Below, in pieces: positions 35,774 to 44,727 of a DNA stretch of 64,000 nucleotides. Position 1 is the first letter of the stretch. Each line of letters starts with the position of its first letter. Below the pieces are notes generated by a model. It was not told where the DNA came from, searched no databases, and saw only the letters and a program-made list of their open reading frames with translations. Source of the DNA: Leptolyngbya sp. Cla-17 (GTDB lineage Bacteria > Cyanobacteriota > Cyanobacteriia > Leptolyngbyales > Leptolyngbyaceae); NCBI RefSeq assembly GCF_016807185.1, contig NZ_JAEVYN010000002.1, positions 2,455,367 to 2,519,366 on the forward strand. Direction: 5' to 3'. The translations under genes and the position numbers were made by a program.

Positions 35774-35956
35774 ATCTTATGTCAAGACTGAACGGAGTTA
35801 TTCTCCTGCAACTGCATCAAAACTCGGCTCATCGGTTCGATTTTGATACATAGATTGATTGACAAGTTGTTTTAGAGAGTTTTAGAGAGTTTTAGATCTG
35901 AAACGCCAAGTTGCGATCGCCCATCTGACTGTCTCTTTTGGGGTCGTTTGATTGAC

Positions 35957-36041
35957 AGATAACGGCAAAAGTCAGCGGTTGCAGATTTCCTCGAACTCAG
36001 CACTAGGATACCCATCAATCCGCTGCACTTATGGGTTAGCT
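35957..36041 (-). other. attC-like recombination site 3
   Basis: On the minus strand this 85-base site starts AGCTAACCCATAAGTG and ends CTTTTGCCGTTATCT. It has the same length as attC-like site 1 and comparable pairing: TAAC/GTTA, AAGT/ACTT, CAGCGG/CCGCTG. Its central part differs. Confidence 0.45.
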
Positions 36042-36073
36042 AGGTGTTGTCGAGCTTTTTGCATCACAGACTC

Positions 36074-36270
36074 CTCAGTACAGGACAAAAGCTTGTAAAA
36101 GGAGAGTAGAGAAGGGTTTCATGAGAATTACCACATTCTGAGGATGAAACCCTACGAATCAGGTTACGCTAATCTGCAAAACGTTGCAGCCTCATCTTGG
36201 CTGGCATGGCGCAAGGACTACATTTCTAGCTCTGTTTCTGATTGCTCTATTTTTCCTCAACCCTTCAGGG
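36074..36270 (+). mobile_element. Decayed 5' end of the IS4-family element
   Basis: CTCAGTACAGGACAAAAGC, then GGGTTTCATGAGAATTACCA, match the right end of the IS4 element at 56290-56382 (read on the minus strand). Weaker similarity continues into the transposase start (GGCATGGCGCAAGGACTAC). The rest of the element is gone. Confidence 0.65.
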
Positions 36271-36452
36271 CATCATGCTGATGTATTCCACCTATCCCAA
36301 AAACCTTCTGCTTGAAGCAATTAAAGCACAGGCGATCGCAGAGTTCTGCCAGGATGCTTTGTAATTTTTCTTCTCGCCCAAAGAGAGCCTGTTCTTGTGC
36401 TAGACGAGCTACTTACCACGCTAAGTTCTCCGCTTTGATCGGTGACAACTTA

Positions 36453-37465
36453 CGGCGGATTGCAGTGTTAAGAGGGACAGTAACAGCAGTGTGCAAACCA
36501 GTTGTGCAAATGTTGAGGATCTATCAAATCCATCGCTGTGGCAATGAGGGTATCTACCCTTTTCGAGGTTGTCGGCGAGAACTGTCTTAGGAAAGCCTTT
36601 AACTGTGACCACCAATGCTCAATCGGATTAAATTCGGGAGAGTAAGGAGACAGATACAGAACCTTCGCTCCAACCGCCTCAATTAAAGGTGCAATGGCTT
36701 TTACCTTGTGAGCAGGCAGGTTATCCATGACCACGACAGCCCCTTTCCACAGTTGAGGCACAAGACACTTTGAGACGTACACCTCAAAGACAACCGCGTC
36801 CATCGACTGATCTATCGTCATCACAGCCAGCACCTTTGAGACGGTAATCGCGCCCATGACACTCACCTTCTTGCCCCGATAAAAAGGTTTGAAGTCATAC
36901 GCTCGTTCCCCAGGTGCAGCACGGGCATGGGTTCGCATGAGTCCCAGTAGAACACCCATCTCATCGAGAAACACTAAATCTTTGAGTTCTATACTCGTCA
37001 CCTGTGCCCAGTACTCCTGTCTCAGGAGTTGGACTCGTTCGCTGGTGGCTTGGCTGGAGCGGAGCGTTTTTTTTTGCGCGGTAAATTGAGTCTCTGAAAG
37101 GTTCGGCACATAGTACTTTGGCTAACCCATAGCCCAGTCTCATCAAAGAGTAGCTCACAATATTCCGCTAAGGTCGCATCGCGCTGGTTCTCGAAGATCG
37201 CCACTAACTGGTCTTTGTGCTCCATCACAGGACTCACCGAACCACCCTGCTTATGGGGAACGACGTGACCTTCTGTGCGCTTCTGAATCATCCATCTCTC
37301 GACGCAACTCTTGCTGACAGCAAAGCGGGCAGCAACTTTTCGGATCGAGCTATCACCCTTCTCCATAGCACTTACAATCTTCTCTCGAAAGTCTATGGAA
37401 TACGGCTTCATTTTTGACCCAACGTTGTAATCCTTCATTGTCCTCTATCTGACTGCAATCCGCTG
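36453..37465 (-). mobile_element. IS630-family element, copy B (intact, 1013 bp)
   Basis: Ends CGGCGGATTGCAGT (36453) and ACTGCAATCCGCTG (to 37465) are inverted and flanked by TA on both sides. This is the only complete copy of three in the window. Confidence 0.92.
36468..37438 (-). CDS. IS630-family transposase in two frames (copy B)
   Basis: Frame 1 (37438-37022, 138 residues) carries the helix-turn-helix region (SIRKVAARFAVSKSCVERW). Frame 2 (37109-36468, 213 residues) carries the DDE domain with FLDEMGVLLG, VVMDNLPAHK and EFNPIEHWWSQ. They overlap at a run of nine A bases near 37065-37080, where a -1 shift joins them. Frameshifted expression is known for many IS elements, and the unbroken terminal repeats suggest that this copy can still transpose. 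Confidence 0.9.
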
Positions 37466-37679
37466 TATACTTCCAATCTTTACCGTATTTACGACCAATC
37501 TCAAGCTGAGGGCTTCGAGCCATTTGACCCAGTGCATCAATGATGGATTCAGGAGCCTTACTTTTTTGAAGCAGTAGGGTGCTATATCCCTCATATGTCA
37601 CTCTAGTTAAAGTAAAATCCAGGCAAAACGCTGAAAGTCTTTCACCGACTGCTGTCTGGTATATACGCTTCATTGTCAA

Positions 37680-38116
37680 ATGTTTTGAAATATCGGAAAT
37701 AAGCTGCGTATGCTAAGACTCAAGCCGTATAGAAGCTTCAGCATTTTTGATTAAATTTGCTTTTCCGAAAGTGATTCAAGAGGGATATAGCGGTTTTCTG
37801 TCGGATGAGGTACGGGCAGAATAATAGAGAGCAAGGGTTTGAGCCTTTAGTTTGTACCTCACAGGAGCCGGAAACGCTATATTGCTTGACTGGTACTGAG
37901 CGCAGGGTTCGCGTTTTGTACAGTGCCAAATTAAATGACGTCGAGACAAATTCGTGTCGTGCAGCAAACTCATTCTGCTACAGGCTGACAGAAAAAATTG
38001 CTAGTGATTAAGTCATCAGGTCATCAGAATTGGCAGGTGGCTTTCCCACTTGAAAGCCGCCTTCTCTAGCTTTACTGCTTTAGCGACATTAATGTGTCTC
38101 CGCGACAAATAAAAAG
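37680..38116. other. Intergenic stretch with MITE copy 2
   Basis: Contains the 96-bp MITE (37786-37881) and a weak inverted repeat around GGTGGCTTTCCCACTTGAAAG (38037-38060) past the LysR gene end. No gene is supported. Confidence 0.45.
37786..37881. repeat. 96-bp MITE, copy 2
   Basis: Identical over all 96 bases to the copy at 19932-20027, with the same TATAGCG/CGCTATA ends. Identity implies recent movement or gene conversion. A mobilising transposase is not obvious; the TA-bounded ends suggest an IS630-type enzyme. Confidence 0.82.
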
Positions 38117-39025
38117 TCACTGTACAGCAAAACTACCAGCCGCTTCAACCAACCAAGCCAAAAACTTGAGGATCAGTGTTTCTTTAGGGTGGTCCATGGC
38201 ATACACGACCGAATAGCTAAAACCGTCTAGTGCCACATCAAGGGGTTGCACTAAAAAACCCAAGGCCACATCATCAGCAACATGAATGTTGCTACATAGA
38301 GCGATACCTTGACCGGCGATTGCGGCTTGAATAGTTAAACTTTCTTCGTCAAATTTAATGCCATCATTTGGGTCAGTCGTGTTCAGCTCTGCCAGTTCAA
38401 ACCAGTTTTTCCAGTCAGGGGCTTCGGTGCCAAAATGAATCCATTCAAAATGCAGCAGAGGATGATGCAATAGATCACTTGGCTCTTTAAGCGGCTGCTT
38501 TTCGTTCAATAAATGTGGACTACAGACGGGCATAAAGACATCTGACATCAGCTTCCGCACGGTCAGTCCCGGATAGTTGCCTTTGCCATAGCGAATCGCC
38601 ACATCAACCGTTTGCCGATGTAAATCGACGACATCATTTGAAGTTTGTAGCCGAAGATCAATGTTGGCATGTGTTCGTTGAAATTCAGCTAAACGAGGCA
38701 CTAACCACTTAGCTGCAAAGACCGTTGTCACGCTCACAGTTAATGTAGTCGCTTCTGAAACTTGCGTTGATTGAGTGATCGCTGCTGCAATCGCATCCAA
38801 GCTTTGGCTCACGGCCGGATACAAGCGTTGTCCTACTTCTGTCAGCGCCAGCGGTCGGGGGCGGCGGCGAAACAAGGACACCCCCAAGTGATCCTCTAGC
38901 ACTTTGATTTGGTGGCTGACTGCGGTTGGCGTGATCGCCAATTCTTCAGCCGCTTGCTGGAAACTCAGATGTCGAGCCGCAACCTCAAAGGTATGCAAAG
39001 CGTTGAGGGGTGGCAGCGATCGCAT
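38117..39025 (-). CDS. LysR-family regulator (GcvA-like)
   Basis: The 302-residue protein starts MRSLPPLNALHTFEVAARH and has the LysR helix-turn-helix (LSFQQAAEELAITPTAVSHQI, KVLEDHLGVSLFRR). A periplasmic-binding-like effector domain follows. The PPLNALHTFE start is typical of the GcvA subgroup. It is divergent from the VOC/azoreductase pair (148 bases between), so it probably controls those genes. The effector is unknown. Confidence 0.92.
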   Translation of the reverse strand: MRSLPPLNALHTFEVAARHLSFQQAAEELAITPTAVSHQIKVLEDHLGVSLFRRRPRPLALTEVGQRLYPAVSQSLDAIAAAITQSTQVSEATTLTVSVTTVFAAKWLVPRLAEFQRTHANIDLRLQTSNDVVDLHRQTVDVAIRYGKGNYPGLTVRKLMSDVFMPVCSPHLLNEKQPLKEPSDLLHHPLLHFEWIHFGTEAPDWKNWFELAELNTTDPNDGIKFDEESLTIQAAIAGQGIALCSNIHVADDVALGFLVQPLDVALDGFSYSVVYAMDHPKETLILKFLAWLVEAAGSFAVQ

Positions 39026-39172
39026 AAGATTCTGGATGAGTTTTTTTCACCTAAGCATGAGTAGATTGAATTTGCAATCCCCTACTGTCCCTTGCTACTG
39101 TTCAAGTGAAGGAAACGAAACAGTTTTCTGATCACTCATCAGCTGACTGAAAACCCTTAGCGGTTTCTAAAG

Positions 39173-39721
39173 ATGGTACTGAACTTAAACTCAATCCAAG
39201 TGCTCACCGCCTCCCAACTCTCGAATCATTTTCTAGGGGATGCCATTGAGATCTGCATTGTCACTCGCAATTATCAGCAAACGATGACCGGTCTCGTCCA
39301 ATTGGGCATTGGACCCTGGCGAGTTTATACCTTTAACGCTGAAACCGTTACGGAACAGACTTACAAAGGGCAGCCGACTGAGTACTCGATTAAAGTCTGT
39401 TTTGCTCAAGCGAAGAACGTCGTCTGGGAAATTATGCAGCCGCTCTCTGGTCCCACCATCTTTCAAGAATTCCTTGATCGACACAACGAAGGGATTCACC
39501 ACATTGCCTTCAATTGTGGCGACCGCCCCTGGGAAGAGCGTATCCAAGAGTTTGAGTCCAGAGGGTTCCACCTGATTCAGTCGGGCAAGTGGATGGGGCA
39601 AAATGCTTTTGCCTTTTTTGATACTGAGCATGCTACCACCACTATTTTTGAAACGTATTTCTTTCCACCCGGTTTTGAGTATCCAGAACCGGAAGATTGG
39701 TTCCCTGCACCCCCTCCCTAG
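39173..39721 (+). CDS. VOC-superfamily protein (glyoxalase/epimerase-like)
   Basis: Vicinal-oxygen-chelate proteins bind a metal between paired beta-alpha-beta-beta-beta units and include glyoxalases, dioxygenases and methylmalonyl-CoA epimerases. The 182-residue protein has LGDAIEICIVTRNYQQTM, IGPWRVYTF, EGIHHIAF (metal-binding His) and ATTTIFETYF (metal-binding Glu). The IGPW and GIHH patterns are closest to the epimerase-like group. Its stop codon overlaps the ribosome-binding site of the azoreductase gene, so the two are co-transcribed. Confidence 0.8.
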   Translation: MVLNLNSIQVLTASQLSNHFLGDAIEICIVTRNYQQTMTGLVQLGIGPWRVYTFNAETVTEQTYKGQPTEYSIKVCFAQAKNVVWEIMQPLSGPTIFQEFLDRHNEGIHHIAFNCGDRPWEERIQEFESRGFHLIQSGKWMGQNAFAFFDTEHATTTIFETYFFPPGFEYPEPEDWFPAPPP

Positions 39722-39733
39722 GAGATGACAAAA

Positions 39734-40438
39734 ATGGCTACAGTATTGAAAATTGACGCTAGTGCACGCGTGACCCGTTCTCTTAGCCGAGGTCTAACGA
39801 CTGCATTCACTGAACGATGGTTGAAGTCTAGACCCAACGATACCCTCATTACGCGGGATGTAGGGCTAAATCCACCGCCAGCCATTAGTGAAGCTTGGAT
39901 CGCCGCCGCTTTCACGGCACCGGAGCAGCGGACTCCCCATCAACAGGAAGTACTCAAGCTTTCCGACCAACTGCTCGAAGAGCTAGAGCCGGCTGACCTC
40001 ATCGTGATCGGTACGCCCATGTACAACTACGGCATGCCAGCAGCACTAAAAGCTTGGATCGATCAGGTGATTCGCATTGGACGCACCTTTTCCTTTGATC
40101 TGGCGCGTGGTGAACAACCGATCGAGCCGATTGGGACCGGCAAAACTCTAGTCATTTTGTCGTCATCGGGGGAAGGCGGCTTTGAACTTGGTGGCGTTCA
40201 GGCCACTATGAACCATCTTGATTCCCACATCGTGACAGCTTCAAGACTATTGGGAGTCAGTGAACACCATGTCATTCGCATTGAGTACCAGGAATTTGGG
40301 GACGAGCGACATCAAAAATCTATTCAGTCTGCTCATGCCGCGATCGCTGATTTAGTGCAACAACTAACTCAGAACATGGGGAACTGGACGAGGCTGATAG
40401 CAGCAAAGCAAGCGGATGAGACTGCATTCAGGTATTGA
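39734..40438 (+). CDS. FMN-dependent NADH-azoreductase/quinone reductase family
   Basis: Flavodoxin-fold enzymes of this family (AzoR) reduce azo dyes and quinones in two-electron steps. ATG 39734 is chosen because AGGAG lies nine bases upstream; the ATG at 39725 directly abuts that site. The 234-residue protein has the FMN-binding start LKIDASARVTRSLSRGLT, the IGTPMYNYGMPAALKAWIDQ loop and the VILSSSGEGG segment, all family landmarks. It follows the VOC gene and sits opposite a LysR regulator, which suggests a quinone or electrophile stress unit. A terminator hairpin follows. Confidence 0.9.
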   Translation: MATVLKIDASARVTRSLSRGLTTAFTERWLKSRPNDTLITRDVGLNPPPAISEAWIAAAFTAPEQRTPHQQEVLKLSDQLLEELEPADLIVIGTPMYNYGMPAALKAWIDQVIRIGRTFSFDLARGEQPIEPIGTGKTLVILSSSGEGGFELGGVQATMNHLDSHIVTASRLLGVSEHHVIRIEYQEFGDERHQKSIQSAHAAIADLVQQLTQNMGNWTRLIAAKQADETAFRY

Positions 40439-40465
40439 TTAAGCACAGCTTCAATGCTTAATCAA
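40435..40465 (+). terminator. Hairpin at the azoreductase gene end
   Basis: TTGATTAAGCA (40435-40445) pairs perfectly with TGCTTAATCAA (40455-40465), overlapping the stop codon. Weak T-rich sequence follows. Confidence 0.65.
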
Positions 40466-40634
40466 TCCATCTCTATACTGCTCAAATTTATCCTGGATAT
40501 GGAAGTCTGTCCGCTTCCATCGTCCGGTCACACAGCCTAACACGGCGATCGAGCGAACGCTTTAGCCTCAAGGACGCGCCCGGCGAAATCTCGCGCCTCA
40601 TTTCCGACTTCATCACCTAACCAGGAGAACAAAC

Positions 40635-41275
40635 ATGCACGTTTTAATAGTCTTCAGCCATCCGCAGCGTAAGAGCTTCCCGGAGCGGTGCTCGACGTCT
40701 TCGTCGAAGGCGTCGTCCAGGCCGGTCACACGGCGGAGGTCGCCGACCTGCACGCCGAAGGCTTCGACCCGCGCTTCACCGCCGAGGACCACGCGCACTT
40801 TTGGGGCGGCCCGCGGCCCGCCGAGGCCGCTCGGGAAGCGGCACGCGTCGACGCCGCGGACGCGATCGTGCTCGTCTTTCCGGTCTACTGGTGGTCGTTC
40901 CCCGCCCTGCTCAAGGGTTGGATCGACCGCGTGTTCACGTCCGGTTGGGCCTATTCGGTCGACGCGGAATCCAACACCCGGGGGCACCTGAGCGCCAAGC
41001 CGGTCATGTTGATTGGCACCGGCGGGACGCGCCCAACCACCTACGCCAAGTACGGCTACGGCGACGCGATGCGCACACAAATTGACGTCGGCATTTTCGG
41101 CTTTTGCGGCATGACCGACGTCGAGACGCACCTGCTGCTCAACGCCGACGGTGACGCCAATGCAGAGCGTCGGGCGGGGTACTTGGTCGACGCCCGCGCG
41201 CTCGGGGCCGGGCTGGTCGCTCCCGACCGCATTCCTAAGCGCGTGCAACACGGTGCCGTGCGTCTGAGCGCCTAA
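40635..41275 (+). pseudogene. NAD(P)H quinone oxidoreductase family, frameshifted, GC-rich
   Basis: The first frame reads MHVLIVFSHPQRKSF. One base is missing after AGCTTCCC (about 40681) and the protein continues in the next frame as GAVLDVFVEGVVQAGHTAEV, then VLVFPVYWWSFPALLKGWID and GTGGTRPTTY to the stop at 41273-41275. The flavodoxin-like fold, PVYWWSFPA loop and length of about 212 residues fit the NQO1/KefF family. Base composition is far more GC-rich than the flanking cyanobacterial genes, so it came from another bacterium. AGGAG precedes the ATG. Confidence 0.8.
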
Positions 41276-41382
41276 CGAGCGTTCGACACCCAGACTTGGC
41301 TTATGAGCCAACTACGATTGGAGCCGACTTGACGGACGCTCGCAATTTTCACGACCAGTAGAGCCTTAAAGGAGATGAAGCT

Positions 41383-41808
41383 ATGGCTAATGATACATTG
41401 CAGACACCAGCGCAAGGCCAGATTTGCCGCTCGATGGCCGGCCTCGGCAACTACAACTACGCCGCCGATGGACGGAGCGGCGTCGCTGCCTTGGCCGGCA
41501 ACCTCCGTGGAGGGGTCCACTTCCGCCAGATCGGAGAGTTCCGCGACTTGGGAGACGGTCGCTCGGAGGGGGAGTTCGAACACATGTTCGTCACTGAAGA
41601 TGGGTCGACGCTGTGGACACGCGACAAAAGTTGGGGCGTAGCCGTTCCGGGTACCGATTATATCGTCGGCGGCGCCGCCTACACCGTGGTCGAAGGAACC
41701 GGCGAGTTCCAAGATTTCAAAGGCACCTTCCGATCCTGGGGCACATTCGCTCCGAAGGAAGGCAAAGCGATCTTGCGCTACGAAGGGCAGATCTGCCGAC
41801 CGGCCTAG
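41383..41808 (+). CDS. Small predicted beta-barrel protein, foreign composition
   Basis: The 141-residue protein alternates glycine-rich strands (GDGRSEGEFEHMFVTEDGSTLWTRD, VEGTGEFQDFKGTFRSWGTF, EGKAILRYEGQI), a pattern typical of small beta-barrels such as allene-oxide-cyclase-like folds. No catalytic residues are recognised and no function is assigned. ATG 41383 follows GGAG about ten bases upstream. The gene is GC-rich and lies in the foreign block. Confidence 0.6.
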   Translation: MANDTLQTPAQGQICRSMAGLGNYNYAADGRSGVAALAGNLRGGVHFRQIGEFRDLGDGRSEGEFEHMFVTEDGSTLWTRDKSWGVAVPGTDYIVGGAAYTVVEGTGEFQDFKGTFRSWGTFAPKEGKAILRYEGQICRPA

Positions 41809-42155
41809 TCTCACTGCGCTTCTTCAGCTTCGCCTCCGTGAAATTCACTGACCCGGGTACTCACGGCCTTGAACTTGCTCCCGTCCACTGCCGCGAGCCC
41901 CCCGAGAAAACAGGCCGATCTCCTGACGGAGCACGACCTTCGCCCCGGGCGCTTGGACAGCATCTCGCGGATGGTGGCTGCGAGGTAACAGTCGTGAACG
42001 GCTTGAGGACAAGTCCTATCCCGGGCTTAGCTGAGGCCCGGGTGAGGCGAAGCAGCAGCGGGCGGCATGAGCGCGGCGGCGGCTCGACCAAGTCGGAGAA
42101 CTTGATACTGCTATACCGCCGACGCAGTTGGATGGAGACACCAGCGCATTGGATT

Positions 42156-42285
42156 GGAGCACCTGTATGGAGGAGCGAGATGGAGGAGCGAGATGGAGGA
42201 GCGAGATGGAGCACCTGTATGGAGGAGCGAGATGGAGGAGCGAGATGGAGGAGCGAGATGGAGGAGCGAGATGGAGGAGCGAGCG
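42156..42285. repeat. 13-bp tandem repeat array with built-in SD and ATG
   Basis: About ten units of GGAGGAGCGAGAT. Two units, the first and fifth, read GGAGCACCTGTAT instead; the last is partial. The order is B-A-A-A-B-A-A-A-A plus a partial unit. Each junction creates GGAGGAG followed closely by ATG, i.e. a ribosome-binding site and a start codon. Thirteen is not a multiple of three, so successive ATGs lie in different frames. Confidence 0.9.
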
Positions 42286-42711
42286 GCTGACCTCAGGGCG
42301 ATCAGGGACCTCATTGAACGCCAGTTCTCGAGCATGAGCTGGTCGGTAGGAGGAGGCCCTGACACGGCTATGTTTAAAGGTGACTTCCTCCCGGGCGCGC
42401 CGCTTTATCCGTCCGCCCGTCCCGTTTCGGTGAAGTCGCTTGATGAGTTCACAGAGCGCATGGGCGAACTCGCTCGAACGACGCTGACGTCCCTCCATGA
42501 GCGGGTGATCGGAACGCAGATATTGGTCTTCGGCAATGTCGCGGTGGCCGCAGCGGCCTGTGAGAACACGGAAAACCAAGGCGAGGTCAACCGCAATGTG
42601 GAGATGTTGCTGCTCGTCAAGAGCGAGGGGCATTGGAAGATTGCGGCGCAGGCTTGGGACAAGGAAACGAACAGCGTGCCGATACCAGCCGAACTACTGG
42701 TGGACTTCTGA
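42273..42711 (+). CDS. SnoaL/NTF2-like small protein downstream of the repeat array
   Basis: From the end of the repeats the frame reads ERAADLRAIRDLIERQFSSM, then GDFLPGAPLYPSARPVSVKS, ALL-type helices and the strands HERVIGTQILVFGNVAVAAA and VEMLLLVKSEGHWKIAAQAW, a pattern of NTF2/SnoaL-like (DUF4440-type) folds. The frame is open back through the array to 42154, so the real start is probably one of the ATGs in the array. Residues encoded by the array (EERDGGARWRS) are low-complexity. Role unknown. The gene is GC-rich. Confidence 0.65.
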
Positions 42712-42935
42712 CCCGTTGCTCAGAAGCGCGGCAGCCAAAAGAGTGACCCTACCCCAATAAATAAGTACCGATGGATTCAACCGGTCGATGCAACACGTTC
42801 GGTTCAATCAATTTGAAGAGGGCGATGAATTCTGTTTGCCAGCTCGGGGGGGTAAAGACCTCGTCGCTGGACAGGTTGGCGATGCATGTCAATACATCCG
42901 GGTACGCCCGCGCAGCGTAAAACTGGCTTGAATAG

Positions 42936-43370
42936 TCATGCTCCCTCCATCGAGCTGTCGCCAAACGTGGCGGCCAGTTCGCGCATCGTCATGGGTGGAT
43001 AGGTTTTTGTCGGCGTGAATATTTCGTGCTTGCCCAGGTGAGCAAAGAGCGAGCCCTCTTCGCTGAACGCTGACGATCCGGTGAGGATATCGAAGCGGAA
43101 GTCGCGCCGTTGGTATTTGCCCTTGCCTAGGTAACCCTATTCGCAAAAGGTGATGGGGTGGCCGTCCTGGTCGCGCATGGTCAGTGCGGCGCCGTGCACA
43201 AGGTTCTGAAACAACACATACGATGCGGCATGGTAAATATCGTTTGTTTCATCGAGGTTTAGGTACTCGGCAAATACTTCCAGTACGTTGACACGGCACT
43301 CTGCGATGTTGTCCGCAAGCAGTTCGATACCGTAGATGCACATCAGCGCAAGCAGTGCGTAATGCCGCCG
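42936..43370 (-). pseudogene. Broken foreign gene, product unrecognised
   Basis: One minus-strand frame reads HYALLALMCIYGIELLADN, VLEVFAEYLNLDETNDIYH and MRDQDGHPITFCE, then an in-frame TAG, then GYLGKGKYQRRDFRFDILTG and MTMRELAATFGDSSMEGA. The protein-like character continues in the same frame after the TAG (43139-43141), so a premature stop is likely. I do not recognise the family. It is GC-rich and overlaps the 5' end of the DnaQ-like fragment on the other strand. Confidence 0.5.
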
Positions 43371-43661
43371 CTCGAAGTCAGCGAAGACACCGAGGTCATT
43401 GAAATCGCCATTCTCGATGGAGAAGGTACGATCCTGCTGGAGGAATTGGTGAAGTCGATCGGAATCATTGAGGAAGGTGCCCGCGCGGTACACGGTATTA
43501 CCGACGACGAACTGGCCTCAGCGCCCGGCTGGCCGGAAGTGGCGCAGAAAGTCTCCCTGCTGATCGAAGGCCGGCTGGTCGTATGCCACAACGCCGACTT
43601 CGAGTTGCGCATGTTGCGGCAGTCCTATACGCGGCACGGACTGCCGATGCCGCAATCCTAA
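43362..43661 (+). pseudogene. DnaQ-like 3'-5' exonuclease fragment
   Basis: The frame reads DTEVIEIAILDGEGTILLEE, ARAVHGITDDELASAP and LVVCHNADFELRMLRQSY. These are the ExoI-beta, loop and ExoII regions of DEDD exonucleases (epsilon-type). The true N-terminal DTET motif is lost, and the protein stops before ExoIII. It is therefore a fragment of a foreign gene, bounded by other broken genes. Confidence 0.7.
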
Positions 43662-43880
43662 TGGAATTGTACGATGGTGCTGCTGACAGAGGTCAACGAC
43701 GGCCGCTGGCCAACATGGCCGAAAAAAGTGGTCGCGCCCTTGCTTGTAGCCCGGCTCAAAGCGCTGCTGGGAAAGGGGTTAGAGAGAAAAACATTGCCAC
43801 TTAAAAGCCTTTTCGGTCTGGTTACAAGCGCTAACGTCGGCGTTGACGACCTGTTAGGACTCAAAGCGCGCCTTCCCCGT
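43662..43880. other. GC-rich stretch without a supported gene
   Basis: Short open frames on both strands are composition artefacts. It separates the DnaQ-like fragment from the GFA gene. Confidence 0.4.
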
Positions 43881-44300
43881 TCACTCGGCTGCTGGGGGTG
43901 ATTGAGGAAAGTGAGGCAGTCTTTGATCAAGGCAAACCCACGATTGCGCACTGGACGTCCAGATATCGAGCAGCGGCTGAAACGCCGATGGATCATCCAA
44001 GGAGGGAAAACGGATGGACGTGAATGCTGGATTCGCTTCGCCCCATGTGCATAAAGGAGTTCCACACTCCGAGCAAAAGCTGCGAGTCGTGAGACCACCG
44101 CTGCTGCCACGCACTGAGTACGTCTTCGGCGTACCGCTGACCTGAAGGTCAGTCGTCATGACGACGACCCCGGACGCGAAAGGCGCGCCACTCGAACGCT
44201 GGCAATCTCGGCAATGGCAGTTGAGAGCTGCGATGGGCGCACTCGCACATTCGTAGCGAATGGCTCCGCATGTGCAGCAGCCGCAAAATGGAATGTTCAT
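43881..44300 (-). CDS. GFA/CENP-V domain zinc protein
   Basis: GFA-family proteins bind zinc through conserved cysteines; the founding member speeds glutathione-formaldehyde adduct formation. The 139-residue protein has CGCCTCGAIRYEC, NCHCRDCQRSSGAP and RSFCSECGTPLCTW, all family cysteine motifs. ATG 44300 follows GAGG and begins just after an attC-like site (44320-44406) read on the same strand, exactly where a cassette gene would start. Composition is GC-rich and foreign. Confidence 0.88.
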   Translation of the reverse strand: MNIPFCGCCTCGAIRYECASAPIAALNCHCRDCQRSSGAPFASGVVVMTTDLQVSGTPKTYSVRGSSGGLTTRSFCSECGTPLCTWGEANPAFTSIRFPSLDDPSAFQPLLDIWTSSAQSWVCLDQRLPHFPQSPPAAE

Positions 44301-44319
44301 GTCGGAGTTTCCTCTGGAG

Positions 44320-44406
44320 GCCTAACGATCCCCCTCACCGGACGCGGAGGAACTTTGCGATCTAACGATAGCTTGGATTTGTTCTGGTGCGGCGGGCTTG
44401 TTGGGC
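44320..44406 (-). other. attC-like recombination site 4
   Basis: On the minus strand this 87-base site starts GCCCAAC and ends GTTAGGC, both fitting the attC core consensus (RYYYAAC, GTTRRRY). The halves CCCGCCGCACC and GGTGAGGGGG can pair imperfectly inside. It lies between a small gene (44478-44618) and the GFA gene, both on the minus strand, as expected of successive cassettes. Confidence 0.65.
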
Positions 44407-44477
44407 GGCAATTACACTGGTGTCTGCTGGTGAAGAACTAACTTCCACACTCCATCACTGAGTTCATACGTGCGAGA

Positions 44478-44618
44478 TTAGTAAACGCCTTGCAGAAAAA
44501 GCCTTTCAAGCGAAACCGTAACTTTCTGTTCATCATTTTCTTGAAGTAAGGTTAGGCGCACCCGAGAGCCATCCGGAATTTGCCACTTGAAATAATCGAG
44601 CTTTTCTGGCTCAAGCAT
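44478..44618 (-). CDS. Small protein of unknown function, possible cassette gene
   Basis: ATG 44618 follows GAGGGG. The 46-residue product (MLEPEKLDYFKWQIPDGSRV, then RLTLLQENDEQKVTVSLERL) looks like a short beta-rich domain. The frame is open to 44663, but the upstream residues are unlike the rest. It is placed between two attC-like sites on the same strand, which suits a one-gene cassette. No function is inferred. Confidence 0.5.
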   Translation of the reverse strand: MLEPEKLDYFKWQIPDGSRVRLTLLQENDEQKVTVSLERLFLQGVY

Positions 44619-44727
44619 CGCTTTACCCCTCACCTCGAAGCACCGCCTCACCATCAATTTCACACTGACTTTAACTCAGGACACCAACAAATGATCTTGC
44701 GGTTACTTCCCTACCAAGGACTAAGCG

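Larger units (their letters stand above)
36350..37679 (-). pseudogene. Small gene of unknown function interrupted by IS630 copy B
   Basis: Before the IS the frame reads MTMKRIYQTAVGERLSAFC, VTYEGYSTLLLQKSKAPES and GRKYGKDWKY. Removing the IS630 element with one TA (36451-36452, 37466-37467) joins it to KLSPIKAENLAW and a stop at once followed in frame by VARLAQEQALFGREEKLQS. The ancestral protein may therefore have been longer. No family is recognised. The insertion certainly breaks it. Confidence 0.55.

Noticed and set aside
40613..41311. A 232-residue minus-strand protein in the GC-rich block
   Set aside because: It is an antisense frame of the quinone reductase; high GC content gives long open frames on both strands.
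41272..41360. An attC-like site after the quinone reductase (GCCTAACGAGCG ... ACGCTCGCAA)
   Set aside because: One arm pairs, but the second core end (GTTRRRY) is absent.
42156..42285. CRISPR array
   Set aside because: Units are contiguous 13-mers without spacers, and no cas genes are near.
43674..43901. A 75-residue plus-strand protein
   Set aside because: No family features; probably a composition artefact between two foreign gene fragments.
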